The notes: generated by a model from the sequence alone, not told the origin. Shown: positions 43,118 to 52,807, counted from the first letter of the stretch. The stretch: 64,000 bases of DNA from Pseudomonas sp. MMS21 TM103 (GCF_022132145.1 NZ_JAJISP010000005.1:310001-374000); one strand, 5' to 3'. Made by a program: numbers and translations.

Positions 43118-43456
43118 CTAACCCAGCTGGTCGATCATGACTGCATTGGTGTAAACCAAACTGCCGTCACTCGCCCGGTGCCCGACCAGATGAAATTGGC
43201 CGCGCTGATCCGCATTCAAATAGACGCGCCATTGGCAATCGGACAGGAGGCCACATTCCTCCGGCGTAGCCAACTCCATGCTGGCCATATCGGCATCGAT
43301 CATGGCTTCTGCCTCGTGCGTCTTCTGCAAGCGCTCCTCGGCCTGTTCCAGGCGCAGATGATCGGGCTCACTGACGCGAAAATGGAAGCTGCCCACCGGC
43401 GTGGACTTTGTGGCGCCGCTGGCTTTGCACCAGCCTTCAATGGTCAAGGTATTCAT
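43118..43456 (-). CDS. Uncharacterised small cytoplasmic protein
   Basis: A 112-aa protein with no signal peptide. It begins MNTLTIEGWCKASGATKS and has a charged helix EQAEERLQKTHEAEAMIDAD in the middle. AGGAGG lies seven bases before ATG 43456, so it is very probably translated. I do not recognise the family. Confidence 0.65.
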   Translation of the reverse strand: MNTLTIEGWCKASGATKSTPVGSFHFRVSEPDHLRLEQAEERLQKTHEAEAMIDADMASMELATPEECGLLSDCQWRVYLNADQRGQFHLVGHRASDGSLVYTNAVMIDQLG

Positions 43457-43774
43457 GGCAAGACCTCCTGAAATGGATGCCTGGGGACCGTCATGCCCTC
43501 CTGTTCAATTTTAGACAACGGCTGAAAAGATATTGATCCGTTGTTACCGTACCGAGCGGTCCAGGCAGTCGCACTCCAAGCCCCGAACGCAGGCCTCGGA
43601 GTCCGGGAACATATTGCGCGGCGCGCTGCTCGCCAAGCAGCGCGATAGACGGCAAGGCATCACCCACACCAGCGGGCAAGCAGACGGCCTTATCCAGGGC
43701 AGCCGCTGGCCGGCGTTTGAATCCCGCGGTGATTACGGTAGGCTTTGCACCTTATTTGAAAAGGAGTCACCCCC
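43457..43774. other. Divergent intergenic region
   Basis: About 320 bp between divergent genes, presumably with both promoters. No gene seen. AAAGGAG precedes ppiC. Confidence 0.4.
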
Positions 43775-44056
43775 ATGGCCAAAGCCACTGCCCGTCACAT
43801 CCTGGTTGCATCCGAAGCCAAGTGCCTCGAACTCAAAACCGCTATCGAAGGCGGTGCCGACTTCGCCCAGGTTGCCAAAGACAACTCCACCTGCCCGTCC
43901 AGCCGTAGCGGCGGCGACCTCGGTTCCTTCGGCCCGGGTCAGATGGTCAAGGAATTCGACACCGTGGTGTTCAGCGCCCCGATCAATGTCGTGCAAGGCC
44001 CGGTGAAAACCCAGTTCGGTTTCCACCTGCTCGAAGTCACCAGTCGTCAGGACTGA
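43775..44056 (+). CDS. ppiC: Parvulin-type peptidyl-prolyl isomerase PpiC
   Basis: The 93-aa cytoplasmic parvulin consists of a single rotamase domain: ARHILVASEAKCLELK, then FAQVAKDNSTCPSSRSGGDL, GSFGPGQMVKEFDTVVFSA and a final QFGFHLLEVTSR. It has the parvulin active-site His, Cys and Phe positions and is the same length as E. coli PpiC. Ribosome binding site AAGGAG. A hairpin follows. Confidence 0.95.
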   Translation: MAKATARHILVASEAKCLELKTAIEGGADFAQVAKDNSTCPSSRSGGDLGSFGPGQMVKEFDTVVFSAPINVVQGPVKTQFGFHLLEVTSRQD

Positions 44057-44144
44057 GCGTCTATGAAAAATCTCTCGCCTACTGCGACCGTCAGTAAACG
44101 GTCTCGTGACGGCGCTGGATATTTTCACACCCTCTGACAGTTTC

Positions 44145-44175
44145 GATCGTACCTGTGTTTTGCGCAGGTACGATC
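44145..44175. terminator. Hairpin between convergent genes
   Basis: The perfect stem GATCGTACCTG / CAGGTACGATC (11 bp) with a 9-base loop lies between ppiC and the leftward decarboxylase-family gene. TTTC precedes it, which gives A/G-rich rather than T-rich tails, so its terminator strength is uncertain. Confidence 0.55.
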
Positions 44176-44195
44176 AGCCTCCTGCCCCCCTGGCC

Positions 44196-44522
44196 TCAGG
44201 CCTGCGCTTTGCCAATCACATCGTCTGCCCAACTCAAGGCCGCAACCACTGTCGGGAAACCGATGGTACTGGTGAGCGAGAGCAGCGCGTGGTGGATCTG
44301 CTCGGCAGTGGCTCCGGCTTCCAGCGCCCTGCGCACATGACTGTGCACCGCGCCCTCTGAGCGGATGGCCGCCGCGGCGCCAAGTTGCACCAGTTGAATG
44401 ACCTGCCCCTCAAGCGGGCCGGCAAGTCGCACAGCCTTGCCCAACGCCTCGACCGCGTCGAAATAATCCGGGTGCTGCTTACGCAAGCGTTGATAGGTCT
44501 CGAGTTCTGTTTTCTTTTCCAT
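44196..44522 (-). CDS. Carboxymuconolactone decarboxylase/AhpD-like family protein
   Basis: The 108-aa CMD-domain protein has KQHPDYFDAVEALGKAVRLAG and RSEGAVHSHVRRALEAGATAEQIHHALL. The CxxC of peroxidase-type AhpD proteins is absent (SEGAVHSH at that place), so it may be a non-redox member. AGGAAACTTGC precedes ATG 44522; the frame is open further upstream but without a better site. Confidence 0.85.
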   Translation of the reverse strand: MEKKTELETYQRLRKQHPDYFDAVEALGKAVRLAGPLEGQVIQLVQLGAAAAIRSEGAVHSHVRRALEAGATAEQIHHALLSLTSTIGFPTVVAALSWADDVIGKAQA

Positions 44523-44858
44523 GCAAGTTTCCTCGTGCTGGACGTATGCCGGATTTGCCCTTCGGCTCAGGCGCAATGGCTTTAGTCAGGGTAGTACCTT
44601 GGCGCGAAAGATCATCGATTACGGCCAGACGGCCGCCCGCCATACTGCACCTCGGGCCATGTCGACCCGCCGACGCTTTTCCAGCGCACCCGGTTACCAA
44701 GGACAGGCGTGGCTGATTGCGCTTGAGCGCTGGCTAGAGCATGACGCGGAGCGCGGACGAAGAAAGGCCCGCAGGACGCGGGCCAGGAAGGGAGTCAGGG
44801 TGTTAAAAGTGCGCACCTTAAATTTCAGTTGAACAAGATCTCGCCACGCGGCGTCTGC
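44523..44858. other. Intergenic region with a leftward terminator
   Basis: No supportable gene in 336 bp. GGCCCGC / GCGGGCC (44766-44784) followed on the minus strand by TTTCTT is a terminator for the leftward gene ending at 44859. Confidence 0.6.
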
Positions 44859-45251
44859 TCAATCGCGACGATAGTTGCGCTGATTGTGCTGATCGCGATC
44901 GCGATGGTTGCGTTGGTCACGGTGGTTACGCTGATCGCGATAGTCGCGATGGCCACGATTATTGCGATAGTCGCCACGAACCGGCACGGCCACGTAGCTA
45001 ACCTGTTGTGGTGCGTAACCATGGCGATGATGCGAGTAGCGGCGCGGTGCGTAGTGCACCACCCGTTGCGGCTGGCGGTAATCATGGCGATGTCTATCGT
45101 CATGCGAATTATTGAGCGTAGAAACCAGCAGCGCGCCGACGGCCACGCCTGCGATGACGGGAACGACTTGGCTTCGCTCGAAAGCGGATGCACTGCCTGC
45201 CGCGACAAGACAACCGGCCAGTAGTACGACCTTGGAAATTCGACTCAGCAT
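44859..45251 (-). CDS. Small exported protein with a His/Arg/Asn/Asp-rich tail
   Basis: The 130-aa precursor starts with a signal peptide (MLSRISKVVLLAGCLVAAGS, cut near ASAFE). A short hydrophobic segment PVIAGVAVGALLVSTL follows, then a low-complexity tail of HRDYRDQRNHRDQRNHRDRD type with many histidines. The tail could bind metal or RNA or be disordered. AGGAGG precedes ATG 45251. Not recognised, but conserved-looking start signals make it likely real. Confidence 0.72.
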   Translation of the reverse strand: MLSRISKVVLLAGCLVAAGSASAFERSQVVPVIAGVAVGALLVSTLNNSHDDRHRHDYRQPQRVVHYAPRRYSHHRHGYAPQQVSYVAVPVRGDYRNNRGHRDYRDQRNHRDQRNHRDRDQHNQRNYRRD

Positions 45252-45582
45252 AAGTACCTCCTGGTATTCACGGGGACGTATTCCCCGACCTCCATCAAAC
45301 AACGGATACGCGTCAGCTGAGGTCAGCCATGAGTAAGCCGAGGGTAAAGATCCAAGAATCGCAGCCACGACCCAGGCGATGCGCAGCGGCGCCGACTTGG
45401 CCTCCACGCGGCGACCTGGAGCCACCGGCTGCAAGGTTTGACCGGACGGCGCCAGTCACCTGAAAGCGGCCAGGGCGATTGCCGAAGCGAACTGAGAGCC
45501 CCCTCGATCAACGGAATAGGGTGGCGCTGGATAGACAGGTATACTCGCGCCCCACTTTTCCCTCGGCCGCAGCGGACCTTCC
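45252..45582. other. Divergent intergenic region
   Basis: About 330 bp between divergent genes. No gene seen. Confidence 0.35.
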
Positions 45583-45840
45583 ATGACCAGCACCCACTCG
45601 CCTGACCCAACGCTCGCCACTCAGGCTACCGATGGTGAACCCGCTACAGCCGCAACCAGCGAACCGACCGTGGTGAAGAAACCCGGCCTGGCAGGCTTTG
45701 CCTCGCTGTTCTCCGCCGCCGCAGACGCCTCGGCCAGAAACGACGGCCAGGCCTGGCACCAGAAAGGCAACAAGTCCGCTCACGAAAAGAAGATCGGTCC
45801 GGCACCGAATGGCACCCGCCGCTCCATGGGCAAGCGCTAA
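45583..45840 (+). CDS. Small uncharacterised hydrophilic protein
   Basis: The 85-aa protein is rich in Ala, Thr and Ser with a basic C-terminus (KKIGPAPNGTRRSMGKR). It contains GLAGFASLFSAAADASARND in the middle. It is probably disordered apart from that helix. The ribosome binding site is weak. It ends 14 bases before the convergent EamA gene. Not recognised. Confidence 0.5.
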   Translation: MTSTHSPDPTLATQATDGEPATAATSEPTVVKKPGLAGFASLFSAAADASARNDGQAWHQKGNKSAHEKKIGPAPNGTRRSMGKR

Positions 45841-45854
45841 CAGCCGAACGCCGC

Positions 45855-46733
45855 TCAAGCCAGGCGTAAACGCCCGTACAGCCAGCCGCCGCAGACGTTG
45901 ATCAGCAGCCCGAGCATGACCAGGAGCGCGCCAAGCACTTGCAGCGCCCCCAGACGTTCGTCGAGCAGCAGCGCCGAAGATGTCAGCCCCACCACTGGCA
46001 CCAGCAGCGAGAACGGCGCCACCTGGCTGACCGGGTAGCGCGACAGCAGCCGGCTCCACAGGCCATAGCCGAGAATGGTCGCGCCGAAAGCCAGGTAGAT
46101 CAGCACCAGGATCGAATCCAGACTGATCCCACGCAGGGCGGCCTCGATCGCCTCGGGCCCTTCAACAAGCCAGGACAGCGCCAGGAATGGCAGTGGCGGC
46201 ACCAGACTGCCCCACACCACCAGGCCAACCAGGTTCACCTTGCCCAGCTTGCGCGTGACGATATTGCCCAGCGCCCACATTGACGCCGCGCCAATGGTCA
46301 GGAAAAACCCGGCCAGGGTCATCAGCCGGTCGCCCTGCAGGCCAATCAGCAGCAAGCCTGCCGCCGCCACCAACAGGCCGAACAAATTGGCCAGGCGCAG
46401 GCGTTCGCCGAGAAACAGCGCGGCAAATAACAGGGTGAAGAAGGCCTGGGACTGCAACACCAGCGAAGCCAGGCCCGCCGGCATGCCCACCGACATGGCA
46501 TAGAACAGAAAGGCGAACTGGCCCAGCGAGATGGTCAGCCCGTAAAGCAGCAGCCAGCGCAGCGGAATCTGCGGGCGCTTGATGAACAGAACCGCCGGGA
46601 AGGCTGCGAGCATGAAACGCAACGCCCCCAGCAACATCGGCGGCATGTCATGCAGGCCGATCTTGATCACTACAAAATTCAGCCCCCAGACGATGATCAC
46701 TACCAGCGCCAACAGCAAATCCTTGGGCGACAC
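45855..46733 (-). CDS. EamA-family transporter
   Basis: The 292-aa inner-membrane protein has ten hydrophobic segments in two EamA repeats of five. It matches the E. coli EamA (cysteine/O-acetylserine exporter) subgroup, with VWGLNFVVIKIGL, LPPMLLGALRF-type and GATILGYGLWSRLL blocks. The start is GTG with GAGGAAG upstream. The substrate is probably a small amino acid-like metabolite. Confidence 0.87.
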   Translation of the reverse strand: MSPKDLLLALVVIIVWGLNFVVIKIGLHDMPPMLLGALRFMLAAFPAVLFIKRPQIPLRWLLLYGLTISLGQFAFLFYAMSVGMPAGLASLVLQSQAFFTLLFAALFLGERLRLANLFGLLVAAAGLLLIGLQGDRLMTLAGFFLTIGAASMWALGNIVTRKLGKVNLVGLVVWGSLVPPLPFLALSWLVEGPEAIEAALRGISLDSILVLIYLAFGATILGYGLWSRLLSRYPVSQVAPFSLLVPVVGLTSSALLLDERLGALQVLGALLVMLGLLINVCGGWLYGRLRLA

Positions 46734-46934
46734 GGCGCTTCCTCATCTTCACGGGTGAGCAGTCATTAGAGCAGCGACGGCCTATCGCCTCTATACACAG
46801 TCGCTGGACAAAATGGCCACACAGTCCGCTGTGCGCTTGCGGCGCTGGACGATCCTCAGCAAACCCCACAGACGCCATGCAGCAACGGCCTGCCCTCTGC
46901 TAACCTGCGCGCTTTTGCGCTGTGGCCTGGTTTT

Positions 46935-47669
46935 ATGAGCCTGTCTGATTTTCTCCTGTTTGCCCTACCGGCGGTATTCCTCACCGGACTCTCCAAAGGC
47001 GGCTTCGGCGGCGCACTCGGCGGTATCGCAGTGCCGCTGCTGGCGTTGGCCAGCACGCCGAAGCAGGCGGCGGCCGTGATGCTGCCGATTCTCTGCCTGG
47101 CCGACCTGGTGGGGCTGAAGGCCTATTTCGGCAAGTGGGATATGGCTAACCTCAAGGTGATGATGCCCGGCGCGCTGATCGGCATCGGCATCGGCTGGCT
47201 GAGCTTCGAGCTGCTCAATGAAAACCTGATCGGCTTGCTGATCGGGATGATTGCCGTGTCCTTCGTGCTGCTGGGCCTGATCAACGGCAGCCAGTCGCCG
47301 CGCCCGCTGCACAGGGGTCGCGGCACCCTGCTCTCGACCTTGGCCGGCTTCACCAGTTTTGTCGCCCACGCCGGCGGCCCGCCGGTGATGATGCACCTGC
47401 TGCCGCAACAGCTCGACAAGGTGCGCTACGTTGCCACCATCAACCTGTTCTTCCTGCTGACCAACGCCCTGAAACTGATCCCCTATGCGGCCCTGGGCCA
47501 GTTCAGCGAGGAGAACCTGCTGTACAGCCTGATGCTTGCGCCTATCGTGCCGCTTGGTGTGTGGAGCGGCCTGTGGCTGCAGTCGCGGGTCAATCACACT
47601 TGGTTCTACCGTATAGCTCGCCTGGGAATGCTGTTGGCAGGCATTCAACTGATCTGGCGCAACCTCTAA
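46935..47669 (+). CDS. TauE/SafE-family anion exporter
   Basis: The 244-aa protein has about seven or eight membrane helices and the family's GLSKGGFGGALGG motif near residues 18-30, plus GFTSFVAHAGGPPVMM in the middle, the repeat of the same half-motif. The family exports sulfite, sulfoacetate or related organic anions. Divergent from the EamA gene across about 200 bp. Confidence 0.9.
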   Translation: MSLSDFLLFALPAVFLTGLSKGGFGGALGGIAVPLLALASTPKQAAAVMLPILCLADLVGLKAYFGKWDMANLKVMMPGALIGIGIGWLSFELLNENLIGLLIGMIAVSFVLLGLINGSQSPRPLHRGRGTLLSTLAGFTSFVAHAGGPPVMMHLLPQQLDKVRYVATINLFFLLTNALKLIPYAALGQFSEENLLYSLMLAPIVPLGVWSGLWLQSRVNHTWFYRIARLGMLLAGIQLIWRNL

Positions 47670-47891
47670 CCTGGGCGGACACAAGCCTGCTTTAGCCCAG
47701 GTCATAACGCGACTTGGACTAATGCAGGCTAAAGACTGGTGGACTACCGACGCTGCGACCCTCTCAGCGGAAGACGCTGGCTACAGCGTTCCCAGGTTTC
47801 GCCACTCGCAACGCTACGCACGGCTGGCATGCCCTTGAAGGCATGGCCCGCCGCCACTTGGCTGCGCTAATCAGCAACATCTGCTGACCGG
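47670..47891. other. Intergenic region between convergent genes
   Basis: Contains a loose hairpin CCTGGGC / GCCCAGG (47673-47700) just after the exporter gene. No gene seen. Confidence 0.4.
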
Positions 47892-48323
47892 CTATTTCAC
47901 CAGCAGCACCGGCACCGACACCTCATGAATCACCCGCGAGGCCACCGAGCCCAGCAACAAGCCGGTGAAACTGCCCAGGCCACGCGTGCCCATCACCACG
48001 GTGTCGCACTGCAGGTGCTTGGTTATGAGGCCTATTTGCTCCGCCACATTGCCGAAGGCGGTGTGCTTCTCATGGGCTATTTTCGCCTCCTGCAACTGCG
48101 CGGCCGGCCACTCGAGCAGCTCAGTGGCGGCCAGTTGCAAGGACTGGCGCATATTGCTGATCATTTCATCATTGATGTATTCGCCATACAGCGCGGGTTC
48201 ATGCTGCACGTTGAGCAGATGCACCTCCAGCGTTGCGGCATGCATGTGGGCAAAGTCGATCACGTACTGCAGGGCACGCTTCGAGCTGTCCGAACCATCG
48301 AAGGCAAGCAGTATCTTACGCAT
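47892..48323 (-). CDS. Universal stress protein UspA family, copy 1
   Basis: A 143-aa single-domain UspA protein: MRKILLAFDGSDSSKRALQY at the start and the nucleotide-binding GTRGLGSFTGLLLGSVASRV near the end (G-2x-G-9x-G-S/T type), which suggests the ATP-binding class. AGGAG precedes ATG 48323. It is one of two adjacent copies. Confidence 0.93.
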   Translation of the reverse strand: MRKILLAFDGSDSSKRALQYVIDFAHMHAATLEVHLLNVQHEPALYGEYINDEMISNMRQSLQLAATELLEWPAAQLQEAKIAHEKHTAFGNVAEQIGLITKHLQCDTVVMGTRGLGSFTGLLLGSVASRVIHEVSVPVLLVK

Positions 48324-48404
48324 CACCAGTCTCCTCTTTCGCTTCATTTACAAGCATAGACCGGTGCCGCCTGCCGCATGTTCGGCGCAGATCTACTCGA
48401 GTGC

Positions 48405-48836
48405 CTACTTCACCAGCAGCACCGGCACCGACACTTCATGAACCACCCGCGTGGCCACAGAGCCCAGCAGCATGCCGGTGAAACTGCCCAGGCCGCGCGT
48501 GCCCATCACCACGGTGTCACAGCCCAGTTGATCGGCGAACTCGCTCACCAGTGCCGCCACGTTGCCGATCGCGGTGTGCGCCTTGTAGCGGATACCGGCG
48601 GCCTTTAAGTGATCGGCCGGCCACTCGAGGATTTCGGATGCGGTGGCCTGCAGTGACTGCTGCATTTGCTCGATGATCGCGCCAGTCACGTACTCGCCGT
48701 ACAACACCGGCTCGTGCTGCACATTGAGCAAATGCACCTCCAGCGTCGCCGCATGATCACGGGCGAAGTCGATGACGTACTGTAGAGCACGCTTCGAACT
48801 GTCCGAGCCATCGAATGCAACCAATACCTTGCGCAT
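48405..48836 (-). CDS. Universal stress protein UspA family, copy 2
   Basis: A 143-aa protein nearly matching its downstream neighbour: MRKVLVAFDGSDSSKRALQY, HVLNVQHEP-type middle, and GTRGLGSFTGMLLGSVATRV. The end LLLVK-type residues are the same in both. GGAG precedes ATG 48836. The pair lies 81 bp apart on one strand and arose by tandem duplication. Confidence 0.93.
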   Translation of the reverse strand: MRKVLVAFDGSDSSKRALQYVIDFARDHAATLEVHLLNVQHEPVLYGEYVTGAIIEQMQQSLQATASEILEWPADHLKAAGIRYKAHTAIGNVAALVSEFADQLGCDTVVMGTRGLGSFTGMLLGSVATRVVHEVSVPVLLVK

Positions 48837-49167
48837 AACCCGTCTCCTCTGCTGATTCACGACAAGCATAGACCAGCGCATCAGGCCGTCAGTTGCGCCA
48901 GGACAAGTTGGACGTTGTTCAGATCCCCCCGAGTGGCCTGCTCCTGGACGTTTTTCCCGGATCAAGCGGCTGCCAGTAGATTCCCGCCAGCGCTGGCGAA
49001 GGGGTCATGTCAATCAAAGGGTGTCAGGCGCCGGCGGAGCGATTAAAATCCGTGGTCTAACTCCGTAGCCTGGTTTTCTGCTGGCCGCCGCTCATCTGCA
49101 CGTGGCCTCACCGGCAAGAACCTCACGGCCGGCTACTTACTCACCCGCACAGACCAAGAGAATCCGC
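48837..49167. other. Divergent intergenic region
   Basis: About 330 bp between the usp pair and the YebC-family gene; no gene seen. Confidence 0.35.
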
Positions 49168-49869
49168 ATGGGCGCACAATGGAAAGCCAAACCTAGAGAA
49201 GCCGCCGCCAACGCCAGGGGCAAGATTTTCGGCCGCTTGGTGAAAGAAATCATGATCGCCGCGCGTAACGGCGCCGACCCGGACATGAACCCCAAGCTGC
49301 GCCTGGCCGTGCATCAGGCGAAAAAGGCCTCGATGCCCAAGGACACCCTGGACCGGGCGATCAAAAAAGGCGCGGGCTTGAGCGGTGAAACCGTCAACTT
49401 CGAACGCACCACCTATGAAGGCTTCGCGCCGCATCAGGTGCCGGTGATCGTCGAATGCCTGACCGATAACATCAACCGCACCGTGGCCGAGATCCGTGTG
49501 CTGTTCCGCAAGGGCCAGATGGGGGCTTCCGGCTCGGTGACCTGGGACTTCGACCACGTGGGCCTGATTGAAGCCTCCAGCGACAGCGGCGCCGACCCGG
49601 AACTGGCCGCCATCGAAGCCGGCGCCCAGGATTTCGAGCCAGCCGATGAGGGCAACACCCTGTTCATCACCGAGCTGACCGATCTCGACGCGGTGTGCCG
49701 CGCCCTGCCCGACCAGGGTTTCACGGTCAACTCGGCCAACCTGGGCTATCGACCGAAGAACCCGGTCACCGGCCTGAGCGACGCCGAAATGGAGGAAGTC
49801 GAAGCCTTCCTCGAGGCCATCGACGGCCACGACGACGTGCAGAATGTCTATGTCGGCCTGGCCGGCTAG
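49168..49869 (+). CDS. YebC/PmpR-family protein (YeeN subgroup)
   Basis: The 233-aa protein has the three-domain TACO1/YebC pattern: [59 protein letters not shown] cut into these conserved blocks, and a late [10 protein letters not shown]. The start [19 protein letters not shown] is typical of the YeeN branch rather than YebC itself (which begins MAGHSKWAN). Members regulate transcription (PmpR) or help translation of proline stretches. The start at ATG 49168 matches the family. Confidence 0.9.
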   Translation: MGAQWKAKPREAAANARGKIFGRLVKEIMIAARNGADPDMNPKLRLAVHQAKKASMPKDTLDRAIKKGAGLSGETVNFERTTYEGFAPHQVPVIVECLTDNINRTVAEIRVLFRKGQMGASGSVTWDFDHVGLIEASSDSGADPELAAIEAGAQDFEPADEGNTLFITELTDLDAVCRALPDQGFTVNSANLGYRPKNPVTGLSDAEMEEVEAFLEAIDGHDDVQNVYVGLAG

Positions 49870-49878
49870 GCGCAAGGC

Positions 49879-50274
49879 TCAGAGCCTGTCCGCGTAACAC
49901 AGCGCCGAGCTGGGCTCGGCTCGGCGGTCCAGCTCCTCTTCGAGAAACTCGGCCAGCACCTGGGCGTTGTTCGACTGCGTCGCGCGGGCGGCGAACAACA
50001 GGGTCAGGGTATCTTGCTCGGCGATGTCCAGCAGCCCTTGCCAATATTCCGGGTGGCCGGCCAGTTCGCGCCGGTAGAGTTGGCGAAACTCGCCAAACCG
50101 ATCGGGCGCGTGGCCAAATTGGCGACGCAATTCGGTGGATGGCGCCACCTCGCGCAGCCAGGCGTCCAGTTGCAAGGTTGCCTTGCTGCAACCGCGCGGC
50201 CATAGGCGGTCGACCAATACCCGCCGACCATCGGTTGCGGCCACTTCGTCGTATACCCGTTTGCACTGAATCAT
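49879..50274 (-). CDS. DUF488-family protein (YeaO-like)
   Basis: The 131-aa protein has the DUF488 signature RVLVDRLWPRGCSKATLQLDAW followed by HPEYWQGLLDIAEQDTLTLLFAARA. Function is unknown. The frame is open 24 codons upstream of ATG 50274, but MIQCKRVYDE is the family start. It is convergent with the YebC-family gene, nine bases away. Confidence 0.88.
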   Translation of the reverse strand: MIQCKRVYDEVAATDGRRVLVDRLWPRGCSKATLQLDAWLREVAPSTELRRQFGHAPDRFGEFRQLYRRELAGHPEYWQGLLDIAEQDTLTLLFAARATQSNNAQVLAEFLEEELDRRAEPSSALCYADRL

Positions 50275-50340
50275 CAGACTCTGCCCTTGTGATCGCCCAT
50301 GTGGCTGAGTACCGTGGCCGCTCTTGCCAGGAGAGCCGCG

Positions 50341-51012
50341 ATGCACGCCAGTCGTATTTTATTGTTTGCCCTGTTACCGCTTTTTGCCAGTTGCCAGGTG
50401 TTCAGCGAAAAACCCAAGACCGATTCGGCGATACCCACCCGCCTGCAAGGCGAGCTGAGCCTGGATGCCGGCCAACTGCTGCTGCGCCCCTGCCAGGAGC
50501 AACGGCATTTCGTCATCACCAATGACGGCGCGACCAGCATCATGCGCGACGCGGCCGAACTGCTGGCCGACGGCCCCGGTCCGCTGTTTGCCGATCTGCG
50601 TGGCCAGTTGGCAGCCAGCCAGCGAACCGGCGTCGATGGCCAATTGACCCTTAGCCGCGTATACCGCCTGCAACGCGAAGGCCCGGGCTGCGATGACCCC
50701 AACTTCAAGCGCACCACCCTGCATGCCAGCGGCCAGGAGCCAGGCTGGAGCGTGACCGTCAGCAGCCAGGGCTTGGTTCTCAACCGCGCCGGCCAGGAAC
50801 CGCTGGCCTTGCCCTATCTGGAAGAACAGTTGCCGGAAAACCGCCTCAACCTGACCAGTGAAGCCAACGGCCAACGCCTGGAGCTGTGGGCCGCGCCGCA
50901 ACGCTGCGTCGACAGCATGAGCGGCGCCGTACAGCACCTGTCAGCCGAACTGCGCCTCAATGGTCAAGTGATGCGCGGCTGCGCCTACTTCGGCGGCGCG
51001 CGCGAGGATTGA
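50341..51012 (+). CDS. COG3650-like lipoprotein
   Basis: The 223-aa precursor has a lipobox FASC (Cys18). The mature part shows two related beta-rich halves: a LSLDAGQLLLRPCQEQRHF region and a second starting near residue 125 with SGQEPGWSVTVSSQGLVL, ending in CVDSMSGAVQHLSAEL and MRGCAYFGG. The GxEPxW and CxD/SxMSG motifs are typical of envelope lipoproteins in this family, related to MliC-like and HslJ-like modules. AGGAG precedes ATG 50341. Confidence 0.82.
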   Translation: MHASRILLFALLPLFASCQVFSEKPKTDSAIPTRLQGELSLDAGQLLLRPCQEQRHFVITNDGATSIMRDAAELLADGPGPLFADLRGQLAASQRTGVDGQLTLSRVYRLQREGPGCDDPNFKRTTLHASGQEPGWSVTVSSQGLVLNRAGQEPLALPYLEEQLPENRLNLTSEANGQRLELWAAPQRCVDSMSGAVQHLSAELRLNGQVMRGCAYFGGARED

Positions 51013-51155
51013 GCAACCTGCCGCTGCTAGCGCTGGGCTGAAGCGCAGATGGATCCAGGCCAGTGCAGCGTGCCCCCTCCCGGCCCAATAGCGCTTATAA
51101 TCGCCACCTTGTCTTAGCTGCCGGGTTGCCTCCGGCCCTGATCCTGGATTGCCTC

Positions 51156-52763
51156 ATGCTGCGTATCACCGAACTCAAGCTGCCGCTCGACCACCCCGAA
51201 GAGGCCCTGCGCCCAGCCATAATCCAGCGCCTGGGGATAGGCGATGACGACCTGCTCGACTTCAATCTGTTCAAGCGCAGCTATGACGCCCGCAAGAAAT
51301 CCAGCGAACTGCAGTTCATCTACACCATCGACTGCAGCCTGCGCGACGAATCGGCGCTGCTGGCCAAATTCGCCAACGACCACCACATAACCCCCGCGCC
51401 GAACATCGCCTATCAGCCGGTCGGCCAGGCGCCTGCAGGCCTCGAGGAGCGTCCGCTGGTGGTCGGTTTCGGCCCCTGCGGAATCTTCGCCGCGCTGATC
51501 CTCGCGCAAGCCGGGCTCAGGCCGATCGTGCTCGAACGCGGCACCGAAGTGCGCCAGCGCACCAAGGACACCTGGGATCTGTGGCGCAAGAACGTGCTCC
51601 ACCCGGAATCCAACGTGCAGTTTGGCGAAGGCGGCGCCGGCACCTTCTCCGACGGCAAGCTGTACAGCCAGATCAAGGACCCCAAGCACCTGGGGCGCAA
51701 GGTCCTGCAGGAATTCGTCAAGGCCGGCGCACCCGAGGAAATCCTCTACGTCAGCAAACCGCACATCGGCACCTTCCGCCTGACCGGGGTGGTCGCCACC
51801 ATGCGCGAGGAAATCAAGGCCCTGGGCGGCGAAGTACGCTTCCAGCAGCGAGTCAGCGATGTGCTGATCGAGGACGGTCAGTTACAGGGCGTGGTGCTCG
51901 ACAGCGGCGAGCAACTGCGCAGCCGCCATGTGCTCCTGGCCCTGGGCCACAGCTCGCGCGACACCTTCCGCATGCTGCACAGTCGTGGCGTGTACATGGA
52001 GGCCAAGCCGTTCTCGGTGGGCTTTCGCATCGAGCACCCCCAGTCGCTGATCGACCGGGCGCGCCTGGGCAAGTACGCCGGCCACCCCAAGCTCGGCGCC
52101 GCCGACTACAAGCTGGTGCACCACGCCAGCAACGGCCGCTCGGTTTACAGCTTCTGCATGTGCCCGGGCGGCACCGTGGTCGCCGCCACCTCGGAACCCG
52201 AGCGCGTGGTGACCAACGGCATGAGTCAGTACTCGCGCAACGAACGCAACGCCAACGCCGGCATCGTCGTCGGCATCACCCCGGAGCAGGATTATCCGGG
52301 CGGCCCACTGGCCGGCATCGAGTTGCAGGAACGCCTGGAATCCCAGGCCTACCTGCTCGGTGGCAGCACCTACGAGGCGCCGGGGCAACTGGTTGGCGAC
52401 TTCATCGCCGGCCGTCCCTCGACCACGCTCGGTAGTATCGAGCCGTCCTACAAGCCGGGCGTCAAGCTCGGCGACCTGGCGCTGGCCCTGCCGGACTTCG
52501 CCATCGAGGCGATCCGCGAAGCGCTGCCAGCCTTCGACAAGCAGATCAAGGGCTTCGCCATGGCTGACGCGGTACTCACCGGCATCGAGACGCGCACCTC
52601 CTCGCCGCTGCGCATCACCCGCGGCGCCGACTTGCAGAGCCTCAACGTCAAGGGCCTGTACCCGGCCGGCGAAGGCGCCGGTTATGCCGGCGGCATCCTC
52701 TCGGCCGGAGTCGACGGCATCCGCGTGGCCGAGGCGGTAGCGAAGGACATGCTGCGCAGCTGA
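51156..52763 (+). CDS. FAD-dependent oxidoreductase (COG2509 type)
   Basis: The 535-aa flavoprotein begins with a small N-terminal domain (residues 1-85, LRITELKLPLDHPEEAL). A dinucleotide-binding motif VVGFGPCGIFAALILAQAG follows at about 102-120, then NVQFGEGGAGTFSDGKLYS, a conserved block of this family, and a C-terminal YPAGEGAGYAGGILSAGVDG that completes the FAD site. The reaction is not known; homologues are widespread in proteobacteria. I start at ATG 51156, where the family begins; the frame is open upstream. Confidence 0.88.
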   Translation: MLRITELKLPLDHPEEALRPAIIQRLGIGDDDLLDFNLFKRSYDARKKSSELQFIYTIDCSLRDESALLAKFANDHHITPAPNIAYQPVGQAPAGLEERPLVVGFGPCGIFAALILAQAGLRPIVLERGTEVRQRTKDTWDLWRKNVLHPESNVQFGEGGAGTFSDGKLYSQIKDPKHLGRKVLQEFVKAGAPEEILYVSKPHIGTFRLTGVVATMREEIKALGGEVRFQQRVSDVLIEDGQLQGVVLDSGEQLRSRHVLLALGHSSRDTFRMLHSRGVYMEAKPFSVGFRIEHPQSLIDRARLGKYAGHPKLGAADYKLVHHASNGRSVYSFCMCPGGTVVAATSEPERVVTNGMSQYSRNERNANAGIVVGITPEQDYPGGPLAGIELQERLESQAYLLGGSTYEAPGQLVGDFIAGRPSTTLGSIEPSYKPGVKLGDLALALPDFAIEAIREALPAFDKQIKGFAMADAVLTGIETRTSSPLRITRGADLQSLNVKGLYPAGEGAGYAGGILSAGVDGIRVAEAVAKDMLRS

Positions 52764-52807
52764 TGCCCTGCTCTGCTCAGTCGGCTGCAGCCTGAAAGCC
52801 GCGGTCA

